Below, one piece after another: positions 12,391 to 21,679 of a DNA stretch of 64,000 nt. Source of the DNA: Sphingomonas hengshuiensis (GTDB lineage: Bacteria > Pseudomonadota > Alphaproteobacteria > Sphingomonadales > Sphingomonadaceae); the NCBI RefSeq assembly GCF_000935025.1, contig NZ_CP010836.1:3224001-3288000 (forward strand). Direction: 5' to 3'. How positions within the stretch are numbered: the first letter of the stretch is position 1; each line of letters begins with the position of its first letter. The notes below the pieces were generated by a model. That model was not told the origin of the DNA and ran no database searches. It saw only the letters and a list, made by a program, of their open reading frames with translations. A program made the translations under genes and the position numbers.

Positions 12391-13251
12391 TCAATTCCCC
12401 TGGCTCTGGGCCGCGAAGTCGTAGAGGTCGGCCTCTACGCCCGGTGCGCGGCGGAAGATTTCGGCTAGGAGCGCGTCGGCATTCGCATCCGGCGTCCCCT
12501 CGGCGGAGACGAGATGCGCCTTTTCGGCGCGCGGCGTCGGCGTGAAGATCTTCTTCACGATCGTCGGCGACCCGCGCAGCCCGCATTTCGCGAGGTCCTC
12601 GATCCCGCAGGAGGCGGCGTTCCAGGTGATGACCTCGGCGCGCGCGGCGATCAGTGCATTGTCGATCGATCCGCGCCGCATCTCGTTGGTCGCCTCCAGC
12701 ATCGTGACGAGCACCGGCAGCGCAGTGCGCAGCACCTGGATGCCGCCCTCGGCGCGGCGCTCGACGGTGATCGATCCGGCGTCGAGGTCGAGATCGGCGA
12801 TCCGCGCGACATAGGTGAGCTGGTTGTAGCGCAGCCGCTTGGCGATCCCCGGCCCGACCTGCGCAGTATCGCCGTCGATCGTCTGCTTGCCGGTGAAGAT
12901 GATCTCGGGCTTGCCATACTCCGCCGCGATCTTGTCCAGCGCGCTGGCCAGCGCGAAGCTGGTCGCCAGCGTGTCCGACCCCGCGAAATAGCGATCGGTG
13001 AGCAACACCGCGCGATCCGCGCCGAAGGTCAGCGTCTTGCGCAGCGATTCGGATGCGGTGGGCGGGCCCATGGTCAGCACCGTGACGACGCCGCCGAACT
13101 TGTCGCGCAGGCGCAACGCCTCTTCGAGCGCGAACAGGTCATAGGGATTGATGATCGTCGGCACACCCTGGCGCATGATCGTGTTGGTCACGGGATGGAC
13201 GCGAATCTGCGCGCTGTCGGGAACCTGTTTGATGCAGACGACGATATGCAT
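12391..13251 (-). CDS. fixA: FixA, electron-transfer flavoprotein beta subunit
   Basis: FixA (286 aa) starts [20 protein letters not shown], the ETF-beta lead, and includes the nucleotide-binding [17 protein letters not shown] motif. A GTG three codons upstream overlaps the nifW stop as GTGA, but the ATG at 13251 has GGGGAG at good distance and matches the family start. It forms the ETF dimer with FixB and takes electrons from NADH. Confidence 0.94.
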   Translation of the reverse strand: MHIVVCIKQVPDSAQIRVHPVTNTIMRQGVPTIINPYDLFALEEALRLRDKFGGVVTVLTMGPPTASESLRKTLTFGADRAVLLTDRYFAGSDTLATSFALASALDKIAAEYGKPEIIFTGKQTIDGDTAQVGPGIAKRLRYNQLTYVARIADLDLDAGSITVERRAEGGIQVLRTALPVLVTMLEATNEMRRGSIDNALIAARAEVITWNAASCGIEDLAKCGLRGSPTIVKKIFTPTPRAEKAHLVSAEGTPDANADALLAEIFRRAPGVEADLYDFAAQSQGN

Positions 13252-13256
13252 GGCGC

Positions 13257-13586
13257 TCACTCCCCGGTCAGGGCGCTGAGGGGTACGAAGGGGCGCTGCG
13301 GCGGGTCCTTGGGCGCGATTGCCTCCTGATGGACCTTGAACACGCGCTCGGCGATCGGCGACGACGCGACGAAATCGGCATAGGCCTGTTCGAGATGCGC
13401 CTTGCAGAGCGCGAACAGCGCAGCGTCGTCAGCCGCTTCCCCGCCGTCGCCGCGCAAATACTGCCCCATGCGCCGCATGATGTGCAGCCGCGCAACCTGA
13501 ACGACCTGCGGGTCATAGGGGACACCGAGAACGTCGAAGAATTCCTCGGCGCTGGACAGGCTTTCCAGGTTTTCAAGCACGCTCAT
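13257..13586 (-). CDS. nifW: NifW nitrogenase-stabilising protein
   Basis: The 109-aa protein has the NifW pattern of an N-terminal [20 protein letters not shown] segment and a C-terminal [15 protein letters not shown] segment. NifW is reported to protect or assist maturation of the MoFe protein. It overlaps the cysE end by 14 bp and is followed immediately by fixA, so it belongs to the iscA-nifUSV-cysE-nifW-fixABCX operon. Confidence 0.92.
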   Translation of the reverse strand: MSVLENLESLSSAEEFFDVLGVPYDPQVVQVARLHIMRRMGQYLRGDGGEAADDAALFALCKAHLEQAYADFVASSPIAERVFKVHQEAIAPKDPPQRPFVPLSALTGE

Positions 13587-14310
13587 GACGCTGCTCCTGC
13601 CGCAATTGCCGTTCGTCGCGATGCGCGAGCCGGGCCTCGAGGAAATCGATGCGGTCGAGCAGTTCCGAAAGCGCCTCGCCCACCGGATCGGGCATCAGGT
13701 GATGATCGAGGTCGATCCGCCCGCCGATCCGCCGCCGCTCGCACGGATCGCGGACGACGCGCCCCGGAATGCCGATCACCGTCATGCCCGGCGGCACCGG
13801 ATCGACGACGACGCTGTTCGCCCCGATCCGCGCCCCCGCGCCGACCGTGATCGGCCCCAGTATCTTGGCGCCGCACCCGATCAGCACGCCGCTCTCGATC
13901 GTCGGGTGGCGCTTGCCCGGCGACCAGCTCGTGCCGCCCAGCGTGACGCCGTGATAGAGCGTCACGTCGTCGCCGATCTCCGCCGTCTCGCCGATCACCA
14001 CGCCGGCGCCATGATCGATGAAGAAGCGCTGGCCGATCGTCGCCGCCGGATGGATATCGACATTGGTGAGCAGCCGCGCGAACCACGACAGGAACCGCGC
14101 CGCGAACCGCGCCCGTCGCTGCCACAGCCGATGCGCGACGCGGTGCCACAGGATCGCGTGCACGCCGGGATAGGTCAGCAAAATCTCCAGCCGCCCGCCC
14201 GCCGCGGGATCGCGCGCGCCGACACAGCCGACGTCCGCGCGCATCTGCTCGAACAGCGAGGGCGGGGCCGTCTGCGCGGGCGCGGCGTTCAGGGCGCAGG
14301 CGTCGGTCAT
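13573..14310 (-). CDS. cysE: Serine O-acetyltransferase of the nif operon
   Basis: CysE (245 aa) acetylates serine for cysteine synthesis. The left-handed beta-helix hexapeptide repeats are clear from about residue 85 to 170 ([36 protein letters not shown]), with the catalytic His in the IDHG motif. Next to nifS and nifV it probably raises cysteine supply for Fe-S and FeMo-cofactor assembly, as in Azotobacter. Its ATG overlaps the nifV stop as ATGA. Confidence 0.92.
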   Translation of the reverse strand: MTDACALNAAPAQTAPPSLFEQMRADVGCVGARDPAAGGRLEILLTYPGVHAILWHRVAHRLWQRRARFAARFLSWFARLLTNVDIHPAATIGQRFFIDHGAGVVIGETAEIGDDVTLYHGVTLGGTSWSPGKRHPTIESGVLIGCGAKILGPITVGAGARIGANSVVVDPVPPGMTVIGIPGRVVRDPCERRRIGGRIDLDHHLMPDPVGEALSELLDRIDFLEARLAHRDERQLRQEQRHERA

Positions 14311-15455
14311 TCCGCTGCCGCCGCCAGGGGTGCGGACCCGCCGTGGAAATCGATCAGTTCGGCAAGGCTCACCGCCCGCTTGGTCTCGGAGGCGCGGGCA
14401 CGCACCTGGGCGAGGATCGCATTGATGCGCGCATGATCGGCTTCGAACCCCACCGAGCGCAGCATCGAGCGCACCGCGGCGCTGCCCGAATGCTTGCCCA
14501 GCACGATCTTGCGCTCGCGTCCCAGCGTCTCCGGGCGCAGCGCTTCATAGGTGGCGCTGTCGCGCAGCAGGCCGGAGACATGGATGCCCGATTCATGCGC
14601 GAACACGCTGCCGCCGACGATCGACTTGTCCTCCGGGATCGGGCGCATCGCGGCGCCGGCCACGAGCTCGGCCAGCCCGGTCAGCTTGGCGAGCGCGACA
14701 TGGGTGGTGCGCCCCTGCATCTCGCTCAGCGCCGTCGCGACTTCCTCCAGCGCGGCATTGCCCGCGCGCTCGCCGAGCCCCAGCACGCAGACGCTGGCAT
14801 GCGTCGCCCCGCCCCGGATCGCCGCCAGCGTATTGGCGGTGGCAAGGCCGAGATCGTCATGGCCGTGGAACTCCAGCTCGATATCGGTCTCGGCGCACAG
14901 CCGCGCAAAGATGTCGCGCGTCATGAACGGATCGAGCACGCCCAGCGTGTCGGCAAAGCGGAAGCGGTGCGCGCCCGATTCCTCGATCGCGACGACCACG
15001 CGGCACAGGAAATCCCTGTCGGCACGGCTGCTGTCCTCGCCCCCGACCGAGACCTTCAGCCCCTTGTCGAGCGCATAGCCGACCGTGTCGGCGAGCCGCG
15101 CGAGCACGTCGAGGCGGCCCGTGCCGAACTTGGCGCGGATCTGGCGGTCCGACACCGGCATCGACAGATGGACGCGGCGTACCCCGGTCAGCAGCGCCGC
15201 ATCGACGTCGCTGCGCCGCATCCGGCACCAGGCGATCACATCGGCGCGCGTCACCGCCTCGCGGATCTGCGTCAGCGTCGCGATTTCCTGCGCGCCCATC
15301 GCCGGGATGCCCGCCTCGATCTCGTCGACCCCGGCATCCTCCAGCGCCAGCGCGATCGCGACTTTCTCCTGGTCGGTGAAGGCGACGCCCGGCGCCTGTT
15401 CGCCATCGCGCAGCGTGCTGTCGTTGATGATCACGGGCGGGAGAAGATGGGCCAT
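14307..15455 (-). CDS. nifV: Homocitrate synthase
   Basis: NifV condenses acetyl-CoA and 2-oxoglutarate to homocitrate, the organic ligand of FeMo-cofactor. The 382-aa TIM-barrel shows the family motifs [16 protein letters not shown] at the N-terminus and [13 protein letters not shown] with metal-binding His residues, then the [14 protein letters not shown] motif. ATG 15455 begins [12 protein letters not shown]; a longer reading frame upstream overlaps nifS and is not supported. It follows nifS by 13 bp. Confidence 0.95.
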   Translation of the reverse strand: MAHLLPPVIINDSTLRDGEQAPGVAFTDQEKVAIALALEDAGVDEIEAGIPAMGAQEIATLTQIREAVTRADVIAWCRMRRSDVDAALLTGVRRVHLSMPVSDRQIRAKFGTGRLDVLARLADTVGYALDKGLKVSVGGEDSSRADRDFLCRVVVAIEESGAHRFRFADTLGVLDPFMTRDIFARLCAETDIELEFHGHDDLGLATANTLAAIRGGATHASVCVLGLGERAGNAALEEVATALSEMQGRTTHVALAKLTGLAELVAGAAMRPIPEDKSIVGGSVFAHESGIHVSGLLRDSATYEALRPETLGRERKIVLGKHSGSAAVRSMLRSVGFEADHARINAILAQVRARASETKRAVSLAELIDFHGGSAPLAAAAE

Positions 15456-15468
15456 CGTCACGCGCTCC

Positions 15469-16671
15469 TCAGGCATAGGTCGGGTTGAAGGCTTCGGTGC
15501 GAACATCGCGCTCGCGCCAGAAGGGCGACATCTCGCGCAGCCGCTCGATGATCGGCGGCATCGCGTCGAGGACGTGATCGACGTCGGCATCGCCATTCTC
15601 ACGGCTGAACGAAAAGCGGATCGCGCCGTGCGCCGCGGTGTAGGGCACGTTCATCGCGCGCAGCACATGGCTGGGCTCGAGCGAGCCCGAGGTGCAGGCC
15701 GAGCCCGACGACGCGGCGATGCCGTCGCGGTTCATCAGCAGCAGGATCGCCTCGCCCTCGATATATTCGAACGCGATATTGGCGGTGTTGGGCAGCCGGT
15801 TGTCGGGATCGCCGGTCACGAAGCTGTTGCCGATCCGCTGGAGCAACCCTTTTTCCAGCCGGTCGCGCAGCGCGGCGACGCGGGTATTCTCGTCCTCCAT
15901 ATGCTGCATCGCCAGTTCGGCGGCGGCGCCCAGGCCGATGATCCCGGGCGCATTCTCGGTCCCGCCGCGGCGCCCGCGCTCCTGGTGCCCGCCGCGGATG
16001 ATCGGGCGGAAGCGCGTGCCCTTGCGCACATATAGCGCGCCGATCCCCTTCGGCCCGTGGAGCTTGTGCCCCGACAGCGACAGCATGTCGATTTCGGACT
16101 CGGCCAGGTTGATCGCGATCTTGCCCACCGCCTGCACCGCATCGGTGTGGAACAGCGCGCCGGCCTCGTGCGCCAGCTCGGCGAGCTGCTCGACCGGGAA
16201 GATCGTCCCCGTCTCGTTGTTCGCCCACATGATCGATACGATCGCGGTCTTCGGACCCAGCGCCTTGCGATACGCCTCCATGTCGAGATGCCCGCGCGCG
16301 TCGACGCCGATGACGTGCACCTTGATCCCGCGCGACTTTTCCAGATGCGCGACCAGGGTCAGGATCGCGGGATGCTCGACTGCCGAGGTGATGATCTCGT
16401 CGCGCCCCGTCTGGGTCTCCAGCGCGGAGAGGATCGCGGCATTGTCGGACTCGGTCCCGCCCGAGGTATAGACGATCTCATGGTCGAACTCGGCGCCGAT
16501 CAGCGCCTGCAACTGTTTGCGCGCCTTGGCCAGCGCGGTCCCCACTTCGGCGCCGAAGGCGTGCATCGACGATGCATTGCCGAACTGCTCGGTGAAATAG
16601 GGCAGCATCGCCGCGACCACCGCCGGATCGGTCCGGGTCGTCGCATTATTGTCGAGGTAAACCGACGTCAT
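15469..16671 (-). CDS. nifS: Cysteine desulfurase NifS
   Basis: This 400-aa PLP enzyme releases sulfur from cysteine for cluster building on NifU. It has the start VYLDNNATTRTDPAV, the PLP-lysine motif LSLSGHKLHGPKG and the persulfide-carrying Cys in SSGSACTSGSLEPSH. Length equals the family norm. It lies between nifU and nifV in a single operon and starts 12 bp after nifU. Confidence 0.96.
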   Translation of the reverse strand: MTSVYLDNNATTRTDPAVVAAMLPYFTEQFGNASSMHAFGAEVGTALAKARKQLQALIGAEFDHEIVYTSGGTESDNAAILSALETQTGRDEIITSAVEHPAILTLVAHLEKSRGIKVHVIGVDARGHLDMEAYRKALGPKTAIVSIMWANNETGTIFPVEQLAELAHEAGALFHTDAVQAVGKIAINLAESEIDMLSLSGHKLHGPKGIGALYVRKGTRFRPIIRGGHQERGRRGGTENAPGIIGLGAAAELAMQHMEDENTRVAALRDRLEKGLLQRIGNSFVTGDPDNRLPNTANIAFEYIEGEAILLLMNRDGIAASSGSACTSGSLEPSHVLRAMNVPYTAAHGAIRFSFSRENGDADVDHVLDAMPPIIERLREMSPFWRERDVRTEAFNPTYA

Positions 16672-16683
16672 GGCAGCCTCCGC

Positions 16684-17601
16684 TCAGTTATATTGCGTGA
16701 CGGGAACGACGATCAGCGGCACGCCCACGGCCTCGACCAGCCGCGCCTGAACGCCCTCGATCGTCGCGGCGGAAAGGTGGCAGCCGACACAGGCGCCGGT
16801 GAGCTTGACCATCACCCGATTGCCGTCGACGTCGATCAGCTCGCAATCGCCGCCGTCGCGCTGGAGGCTGGGGCGGATCGCCTGAATCGTCTCCTCGATC
16901 AGCTTGATCTTCTGGAGCGTCGTCAGCGGCGCCTTGGGCTTCGCGTCGAGGTTGACGATCTTCTTCTTGTTGGGGCGGACATAGGAAGTGAGGCTGAACG
17001 CCGCCTCCGCCGCGAGCACGCCTTCGGCGACCATCTCGCCATTCACCCGCTCCAGCACGCCCTCCAGCGATTCCGCGCAGGTCGAGCAGCCGCCGCCGGC
17101 TTTGGTATAATTGGTGATTTCCTCGATCGAGGTCAGGTCGTTGCTGCGGATCGTGCGCTCGATCATGCCTTCGTCGATGCCGAAGCATTTGCAGATCAGC
17201 GCGCCTTCCTCATGGTCGTCGACCCAGGTCTCGCCGCGATAATTGGCGACGGCGGCGTGGAGCGCCTCATAGCCCATCACCGAGCAGTGCATCTTTTCCG
17301 GCGGCAGCCCGCCCAGGAACTCGGCAATGTCCTGGTTGGTGAGCACCAGCGCCTCGTCGATCGTCTTGCCGATGATCAGCTCGGTCAGCGCCGAGGACGA
17401 TGCGATCGCCGAGCCGCAGCCAAAGGTCTGGAACTTGGCGTCGGTGATCCTCTGGGTCGGCTCGTCGACCTTGATCATCAGCCGCAGCGCGTCGCCGCAC
17501 GACAGCGCGCCGACATCGCCGACTCCGCTCGCGTCCTCCATCGTCCCCGAATTCTTCGGGTTGAAGAAATAGTCCTTAACCTTCTCGCTATATTCCCACA
17601 T
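16684..17601 (-). CDS. nifU: NifU Fe-S cluster scaffold
   Basis: NifU (305 aa) receives sulfur from NifS and delivers clusters to nitrogenase proteins. All three domains are present: an IscU-like N-terminal domain (1-125) with conserved Cys in [16 protein letters not shown] and KMHCSVMG; a central [2Fe-2S] domain with CKCFG and GGGCSTC; and a C-terminal Nfu domain with [10 protein letters not shown] 17601 ([13 protein letters not shown]) is the family start. It is the second gene of the operon, after iscA. Confidence 0.96.
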   Translation of the reverse strand: MWEYSEKVKDYFFNPKNSGTMEDASGVGDVGALSCGDALRLMIKVDEPTQRITDAKFQTFGCGSAIASSSALTELIIGKTIDEALVLTNQDIAEFLGGLPPEKMHCSVMGYEALHAAVANYRGETWVDDHEEGALICKCFGIDEGMIERTIRSNDLTSIEEITNYTKAGGGCSTCAESLEGVLERVNGEMVAEGVLAAEAAFSLTSYVRPNKKKIVNLDAKPKAPLTTLQKIKLIEETIQAIRPSLQRDGGDCELIDVDGNRVMVKLTGACVGCHLSAATIEGVQARLVEAVGVPLIVVPVTQYN

Positions 17602-17614
17602 GACCCGATCCTTC

Positions 17615-17935
17615 TCAGCCGAATGATTTGCCGCACGAGCAGCTTTGCTCGGCGTTGGGATTTTCGAAGGTGAAACCGGAGCCTTCGAGCGCGACCACGA
17701 AGTCGATCGTCGTACCCGCCAGCAGCGGCTGACTATCGCCATCGATGTAAAGCGACACGTCCTCGACGGTGACGACTTCGTCCCCCGCCAGCGGAGCCTG
17801 GACCAGGCCCATCTTGTACTTGTACCCCGCGCACCCGCCGGTCTCGACCTGGATGCGCAACCCGCCGGGCACTTCGCTCGCCTTGGCCATCGCGGTCTTC
17901 ACTGCGTCGACGGCGCTGCTGGTCAGGCGGATCAT
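17615..17935 (-). CDS. iscA: IscA/HesB-type A-type Fe-S carrier of the nif operon
   Basis: The 106-aa protein has the three conserved cysteines of A-type carriers: one in [12 protein letters not shown] and the C-terminal pair in SCSCGKSFG. It would carry iron or Fe-S clusters alongside NifU and NifS. It is the first gene of the iscA-nifUSV-cysE-nifW-fixABCX operon, with a perfect sigma-54 promoter 40 bp upstream. A second, altered A-type protein is encoded at 38394-38711. Confidence 0.92.
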   Translation of the reverse strand: MIRLTSSAVDAVKTAMAKASEVPGGLRIQVETGGCAGYKYKMGLVQAPLAGDEVVTVEDVSLYIDGDSQPLLAGTTIDFVVALEGSGFTFENPNAEQSCSCGKSFG

Positions 17936-17974
17936 CGGTGCCTCCTAGGGTGGAAATCGTCCCGTCCGGAATTC

Positions 17975-17990
17975 AGCAAGGAGCGTGCCA
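17975..17990 (-). promoter_or_regulatory. Sigma-54 promoter of the iscA-nifUSV-cysE-nifW-fixABCX operon
   Basis: The minus strand reads TGGCAC-N5-TTGCT, an exact consensus match. Two NifA sites (18053-18068 and 18085-18100) lie 63-110 bp upstream and are shared with the divergent gene at 18178. Confidence 0.92.
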
Positions 17991-18052
17991 GTCCGCCAAA
18001 GCCGCGGTTTCGGAGAGGGCGGCTCGGCGCGACGGCATTTTGTCGGGCCGAT

Positions 18053-18068
18053 TGTCAGATTCGTCACA
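18053..18068. promoter_or_regulatory. NifA upstream activator site
   Basis: TGT-N10-ACA, exact consensus, lies between two divergent sigma-54 promoters (17975-17990 minus, 18131-18146 plus), so it can serve either. Confidence 0.75.
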
Positions 18069-18084
18069 ATCGCGACGCGCGCCA

Positions 18085-18100
18085 TGTTGCGTTGCACACA
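18085..18100. promoter_or_regulatory. NifA upstream activator site
   Basis: A second exact TGT-N10-ACA match, 16 bp from the first and nearer the plus-strand promoter. Confidence 0.75.
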
Positions 18101-18130
18101 AGGCAGCCGCGTTTGTCCGCCAAACGCATT

Positions 18131-18146
18131 CGGCCCGGTTTCTGCA
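18131..18146 (+). promoter_or_regulatory. Probable sigma-54 promoter for the 202-aa unknown gene
   Basis: The site reads CGGCCC-N5-CTGCA, keeping GG and GC at 10-base spacing 32 bp before the ATG. It is off consensus at three positions, but the two NifA sites just upstream support it. Confidence 0.55.
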
Positions 18147-18177
18147 TGGCGGCGCGCGACCCATGAAGGAGACAGAG

Positions 18178-18786
18178 ATGACGACGATCGACCTGGTTCG
18201 GCTGGAAGACACTGCGTTCGGCAAGCTCGATGCGGAGGGGCGGCTGCTCAACGCCGTGTTGAAGGAGCCTATGCCCGCGGCAGGCCGGTTCGGCTTTCGC
18301 GGCGACATCGCGCTCAAGTTCCAGGAAGCTGTCGCCGATGAGAAGCGCCCGCCCGAATATGCCATCGAACAGGTGCTGGCGGTGGCCGATACCGTCACGG
18401 GAACGATCCCGGTGCTGGCGGGGTATCTCCACAGCTTCGCCTATCTGAAGGACGCAGCCGAGGTGCTGGCACCCTATCTGGCGCCGACAGGAACCTATGT
18501 GTTCTTCGTCAACAACATCGATTTCCTCAAGAAATACCGCGTGCCGCTGAGCGCCGAGGTTTCGGCGACCGTCCTGCCGCTCGACGAATCGACGGTGTGG
18601 AAGGAGACGCTCGAACTCGTGTCGATCGACAAGAACGACGTCAAAAAGCTGAGCGGCGCCGGAAAGCTGCAAAAGGTGATCGACCAGCTCGCCGCATTCA
18701 GCGACCGCTACGAAGACCTGACCTATGACGAGGGCGTCGCGCGGATGGAGCCGGTGCGCAACCGCAACGCCAATCGCCCGGTATAA
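18178..18786 (+). CDS. Unknown 202-aa cysteine-free protein, NifA-regulated
   Basis: I do not recognise this protein. It has no Cys, no signal peptide and no membrane helix; it is acidic in the middle and ends in a short basic tail. Recognisable stretches are YVFFVNNIDFLKKYRVPL and a charged helical C-terminal half (SIDKNDVKKLSGAGKLQ). ATG 18178 follows GAAGGAGAC; an ATG five codons upstream has no ribosome site. It is a monocistronic unit facing away from the iscA-nifU operon, with two NifA sites and a sigma-54-like promoter upstream and a strong hairpin downstream. A role in nitrogen fixation is inferred only from this regulation. Confidence 0.8.
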   Translation: MTTIDLVRLEDTAFGKLDAEGRLLNAVLKEPMPAAGRFGFRGDIALKFQEAVADEKRPPEYAIEQVLAVADTVTGTIPVLAGYLHSFAYLKDAAEVLAPYLAPTGTYVFFVNNIDFLKKYRVPLSAEVSATVLPLDESTVWKETLELVSIDKNDVKKLSGAGKLQKVIDQLAAFSDRYEDLTYDEGVARMEPVRNRNANRPV

Positions 18787-18799
18787 CGGGGCGCTGCGA

Positions 18800-18827
18800 G
18801 GCGCCGGGCACCGCGCGGCCCGGCGCC
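18800..18827. terminator. Bidirectional hairpin between convergent genes
   Basis: A perfect 10-bp stem (18800-18809 with 18818-18827, GGCGCCGGGC and its complement) with an 8-base loop sits between the plus-strand 202-aa gene and the minus-strand Rieske gene. There is no U-tract on either side, so it may act as a weak terminator or a 3'-end stabiliser. Confidence 0.55.
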
Positions 18828-18828
18828 G

Positions 18829-19227
18829 TCACTCCACCCCGCAGCCGCTGTCATACTCCTCGTCTTCCTCCAGCACGACGCCTGACACACAGATGTCGCC
18901 ATCGTCGACGACGAGCGCCACCGGCGTCAGCCGCGCGCCGACGCACGGCCCCTCGACGCATTCGCCGGTGCCCAGGTCGAACAGCGCGCCATGCTTGCCG
19001 CACAGGATGCGCGTGCCGTTGCCGTCGAGGAACTGGCCGCGCTCCCAGTCGAGATGCACGCCCTCGTGCGGGCACCGGTTCTCATAGCCGACGACATTGC
19101 GCCCCCAGCGGATCACGAAGACCAGCCAGGGCCGGACCGCGCCGTCCTCGTGCCGCCGCGCCAGCACGAACCCGCGCGCGCGCATGCTGGGAATGTCGTT
19201 CAGTTCGCAGATCGCATATAGCCCCAT
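18829..19227 (-). CDS. Rieske [2Fe-2S] protein of the nif island (copy 2)
   Basis: This 132-aa protein has the ligand motifs C-P-H (RCPHEG) and C-G-K-H (ILCGKHGALFD) of a Rieske cluster and is paralogous to the 3944 gene, sharing GFxLAR, GAVRPW, GYEN and VDDGD segments. The C-terminus is acidic (EEDEEYDS) and ends with an extra Cys. ATG 19227 follows AGGAGGGG; longer frames lack family similarity. No convincing sigma-54 site is seen upstream, unlike copy 1. Probably a soluble electron carrier; partner unknown. Confidence 0.85.
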   Translation of the reverse strand: MGLYAICELNDIPSMRARGFVLARRHEDGAVRPWLVFVIRWGRNVVGYENRCPHEGVHLDWERGQFLDGNGTRILCGKHGALFDLGTGECVEGPCVGARLTPVALVVDDGDICVSGVVLEEDEEYDSGCGVE

Positions 19228-19344
19228 CGTCACCCCTCCTTGGCTTAGCGAAGCCTTGCAAGAATCGGCGCAGTCTGAAGCGCGGCGGCGGATGGCACAA
19301 AGATTGAATGGCAAATGCCGGTTCATTGCCGGATGGATTTGCCG

Positions 19345-19659
19345 ATGCTCACGCTCATCAAGACCGCACAGGACGGACGCAAGCTCGAAGTCGCCGGCCT
19401 CGCGATATTGTTCGACGGCAAGCTGGAGGCGTTCGAGCTGCTCGACGTCACCGACCATCCCCGGCGGCTCGAGATCCTGCATGTCGAGCCCGCCGCGACG
19501 CACATCGCAGGGCGCGTCGCGCTCACCCGCGACGAAGCCGAGCGCGCACGCGCGGCGCTGGCGGCGGCGGAGGCCGATGTGATCGCCAGCCCCGCCGCGA
19601 TCGCCGAGCGCTTTCGCCTCGCGACGATCCGGCGCGCGTGCCGCGAGGGCATCGAATAA
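19345..19659 (+). CDS. Unknown small protein between Rieske and globin genes
   Basis: About 104 aa beginning MLTLIKTAQDGRKLEVAGLA; in-frame ATGs at 19333 and 19315 are alternatives and none has a clear ribosome site. It has an N-terminal beta-rich half and an Ala-rich helical C-terminal half (ERARAALAAAEADV) and no Cys. I do not recognise it. It stands alone on the plus strand, convergent with the globin gene 9 bp away. Codon pattern looks genuine, but its reality is less sure than its neighbours'. Confidence 0.5.
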   Translation: MLTLIKTAQDGRKLEVAGLAILFDGKLEAFELLDVTDHPRRLEILHVEPAATHIAGRVALTRDEAERARAALAAAEADVIASPAAIAERFRLATIRRACREGIE

Positions 19660-19668
19660 GCGCCAAGC

Positions 19669-20070
19669 TCAGCCTGCGGCGCCGGCGCTTCGGTGCCGCG
19701 TCGCCGGCAGCGGGAGCATCCCCGCCTTGAACGCCGACGTCATCTGCCGCGCGCGCCGCATCGCGCTGTCGGCGGCGGCCACGGGCAAGGTTTCGTCCAC
19801 CGCGCGCGTGAACGCCGCCATCCAGCGATCGAAATGCGCAGGCTCGACTTTCAGATGGACGTGCTGCGGATAGGCCGACCCGGCATAGCGGGCGGTGCCG
19901 AGCAAGTGCGTCGACCAGAAATTCTCGACGATGCGCAAATGCCCCTCCAGATCGGGGATCGTCGCGCGGAACATCGGGCCGAGCAGGTCATCCTCGAGCG
20001 CCAGCGCGTAGAAGCGCGCGACCAGCGCAGTGATATCGGCTTCGGTGGCCTCGCGGTGCTCGGTCGTCAT
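19669..20070 (-). CDS. Truncated haemoglobin, group III-like
   Basis: This 133-aa protein has the truncated-globin pattern of a helical start (ITALVARFYALALEDDLLGP), the segment ENFWSTHLLGTARYAG and then HVHLKVEPAHFDRW, with a haem-ligand His candidate in the HVHL region. Similarity is best to group III (trHb3). It may buffer oxygen or detoxify NO near nitrogenase, which is inference. ATG 20070 follows AGGAGAAAT and overlaps the nifQ stop as ATGA, so it is the last gene of the nifHDKENX operon. Confidence 0.85.
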   Translation of the reverse strand: MTTEHREATEADITALVARFYALALEDDLLGPMFRATIPDLEGHLRIVENFWSTHLLGTARYAGSAYPQHVHLKVEPAHFDRWMAAFTRAVDETLPVAAADSAMRRARQMTSAFKAGMLPLPATRHRSAGAAG

Positions 20071-20705
20071 GCTCGGATTTCTCCTGGGAGGGGGAGCGGG
20101 CCGGCGCCGATCCGGGCGAGCCGCGACGGGCCGTCCTCGGCGCCGAAACATGCGTCGAACTCGTCGCATTCGCTACACACCGGCGCGACGCACAGCGCAT
20201 AATCGGTCGCGGCGCACATCATGCGGTAGAAGAACTTCTTCCACTTCATTTCCTGCGCGTTGCGCTCGGCGAGACGCGGATAATGGCGGCGCATCAGCTT
20301 GCTCAGCACCCGCCGGCTGCCAAAGCCCAGATCCTGCCAGAGATGGTCGGGCGACAGGCTGCGCCGCGCGATCATATGCGCCAACAGCCGTTCGAACGGG
20401 CTGGCATGCGCGCTGTTGACGAACAATATCTCGCGGAGCTGGCGTTCGTCGGCGGCGGGGACCACCGCCGCCGCGGCCAGCCCGCCGAGCATGCCGGCGG
20501 CGCCCGGAAACATCAGCAGGAACAGGTCGCGCAACTCGGCGCTGCCCAGCCCACAGGCTTCGGACAGCGTCCGCCCGCTCGCCTCCGCGTCCTGCGCCGC
20601 CATCGCCAGGATCGATGCGGCGACGTGCAGGTCGAACAGATCGGTTCCCGCCGCCGTCCCGTGCCAGCACAGATGCGTGTAGAGCCGTTCGGCGGGTATC
20701 GTCAC
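20067..20705 (-). CDS. nifQ: NifQ, molybdenum donor for FeMo-cofactor
   Basis: NifQ (212 aa) delivers molybdenum to the NifEN/NifH cofactor assembly. The diagnostic C-terminal motif C-X4-C-X2-C-X5-C is present in CVAPVCSECDEFDAC, which holds the Mo-Fe-S cluster. The start is GTG at 20705 (VTIPAERLYTHL). It lies downstream of fdxB and overlaps the globin gene by 4 bp. Confidence 0.93.
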   Translation of the reverse strand: MTIPAERLYTHLCWHGTAAGTDLFDLHVAASILAMAAQDAEASGRTLSEACGLGSAELRDLFLLMFPGAAGMLGGLAAAAVVPAADERQLREILFVNSAHASPFERLLAHMIARRSLSPDHLWQDLGFGSRRVLSKLMRRHYPRLAERNAQEMKWKKFFYRMMCAATDYALCVAPVCSECDEFDACFGAEDGPSRLARIGAGPLPLPGEIRA

Positions 20706-20718
20706 GGCGCCCCCGTCA

Positions 20719-21006
20719 TCACGCGCGCGCGTGCGTCTGGCAGTTGGTGGGGCAGACGCGCGCGCAGGCGCCGCAGCCGATGCACGCCGCCTCGTCGTGC
20801 ATCGCCATGACCTTCTTCTCGATCTCGTCATCCTCGTCATCGTCGAGCGCGACGATCTCACCGTCTTCGTTGAGCCCCTTCAGCGTCATCACGTCGCGCC
20901 CGCACACTTTGAAGCAGCGCCCGCAGCCGATGCACAGATCGGGGTTGATCGATACCAGATATTCGGGCGTCCATTCGCGGCCGCCGCGCGTCAGCGCAGC
21001 GGTCAC
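20719..21006 (-). CDS. fdxB: Nif-specific ferredoxin III (2x[4Fe-4S])
   Basis: The 95-aa ferredoxin has two cluster motifs, [11 protein letters not shown] and [11 protein letters not shown], separated by an acidic insert ([13 protein letters not shown]), the layout of FdxB-type ferredoxin III. It begins at GTG 21006, overlapping the CCE_0567-like gene as GTGA. It probably donates electrons during cofactor synthesis or to nitrogenase reductase. Confidence 0.92.
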   Translation of the reverse strand: MTAALTRGGREWTPEYLVSINPDLCIGCGRCFKVCGRDVMTLKGLNEDGEIVALDDDEDDEIEKKVMAMHDEAACIGCGACARVCPTNCQTHARA

Positions 21007-21206
21007 GACGCAGCCTCCAGTGCCTTGAGCTCCGCGCGCCGCGCCTCCAGCGCGGCATAGGCGTCGCGCACCCGCTCGGCGACGGCGATCACCCGCTCGA
21101 CGCCGAGCGGGAGATCTTCCGAAAGATCGTGCAGGTCCATCTTGGCCTGCATCGCCTTGGCCGAAAGCTTCTTCAGATCGGCCTTGATGTCGTCGGAACT
21201 GCGCAT
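21003..21206 (-). CDS. CCE_0567-like small helical protein
   Basis: This 67-aa protein, beginning [20 protein letters not shown], belongs to the short coiled-coil family (DUF683/CCE_0567) that is nearly always encoded between nifX-DUF269 and fdxB. The whole chain reads as two amphipathic helices. Its biochemical role is not settled. It lies in the expected position here. Confidence 0.85.
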   Translation of the reverse strand: MRSSDDIKADLKKLSAKAMQAKMDLHDLSEDLPLGVERVIAVAERVRDAYAALEARRAELKALEAAS

Positions 21207-21218
21207 CGGAAGCCCCTT

Positions 21219-21677
21219 TCAATAATCCGCGACAGGGCGGAACTGCTCGATCATCGCGACCCCGCCGTCGATCAGCTTGCCGCCCTCGACATTGAGCGCG
21301 CCGACGCTGTCGAAGCCAAAGCGGTGGACATCGCGAAGCTGCTTGTTGACCACCACCAGCCGTCCGGCGATCAGCACCATGCGGCCAAATCCCTCATGGC
21401 TCATCTTCATCATCGGCGAGACCATGAGGCCCGTCCGGCGCTCGATCGCCAGGCAGATCGCGTTGTAGAACAGCTCCAGCCGCCACAGCACATCGGGATC
21501 GGGATCGCCGATGATCGGCAGCGCGCGGCGCGCCTCCTTGTCGAGGATATAGGGCGCGAGCAGCTCGGCGTCGGTCTTGCGGTCCCATGATCCATGCGTG
21601 TCCTGCGCGCGGATCTGCTGGACGATCTGGGCCGCGAATCCTTCGATCGGCGGCGCGGCGAGTGCGGTGTCGGTCAT
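21219..21677 (-). CDS. NifX-associated protein (DUF269)
   Basis: The 152-aa product matches the DUF269 family that follows nifX in most Mo-nitrogenase clusters. Conserved stretches include [17 protein letters not shown] and [22 protein letters not shown] 21677 ([10 protein letters not shown]) starts 2 bp after the nifX stop. The family is thought to act in cofactor handling; no catalytic residues are evident. Confidence 0.9.
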   Translation of the reverse strand: MTDTALAAPPIEGFAAQIVQQIRAQDTHGSWDRKTDAELLAPYILDKEARRALPIIGDPDPDVLWRLELFYNAICLAIERRTGLMVSPMMKMSHEGFGRMVLIAGRLVVVNKQLRDVHRFGFDSVGALNVEGGKLIDGGVAMIEQFRPVADY

Positions 21678-21679
21678 GA

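Noticed and set aside
19291..19306. Possible sigma-54 promoter TGGCAC-N5-TTGAA before the 19345 gene
   Set aside because: The near-invariant GC of the -12 element is GA here and no NifA site is nearby.
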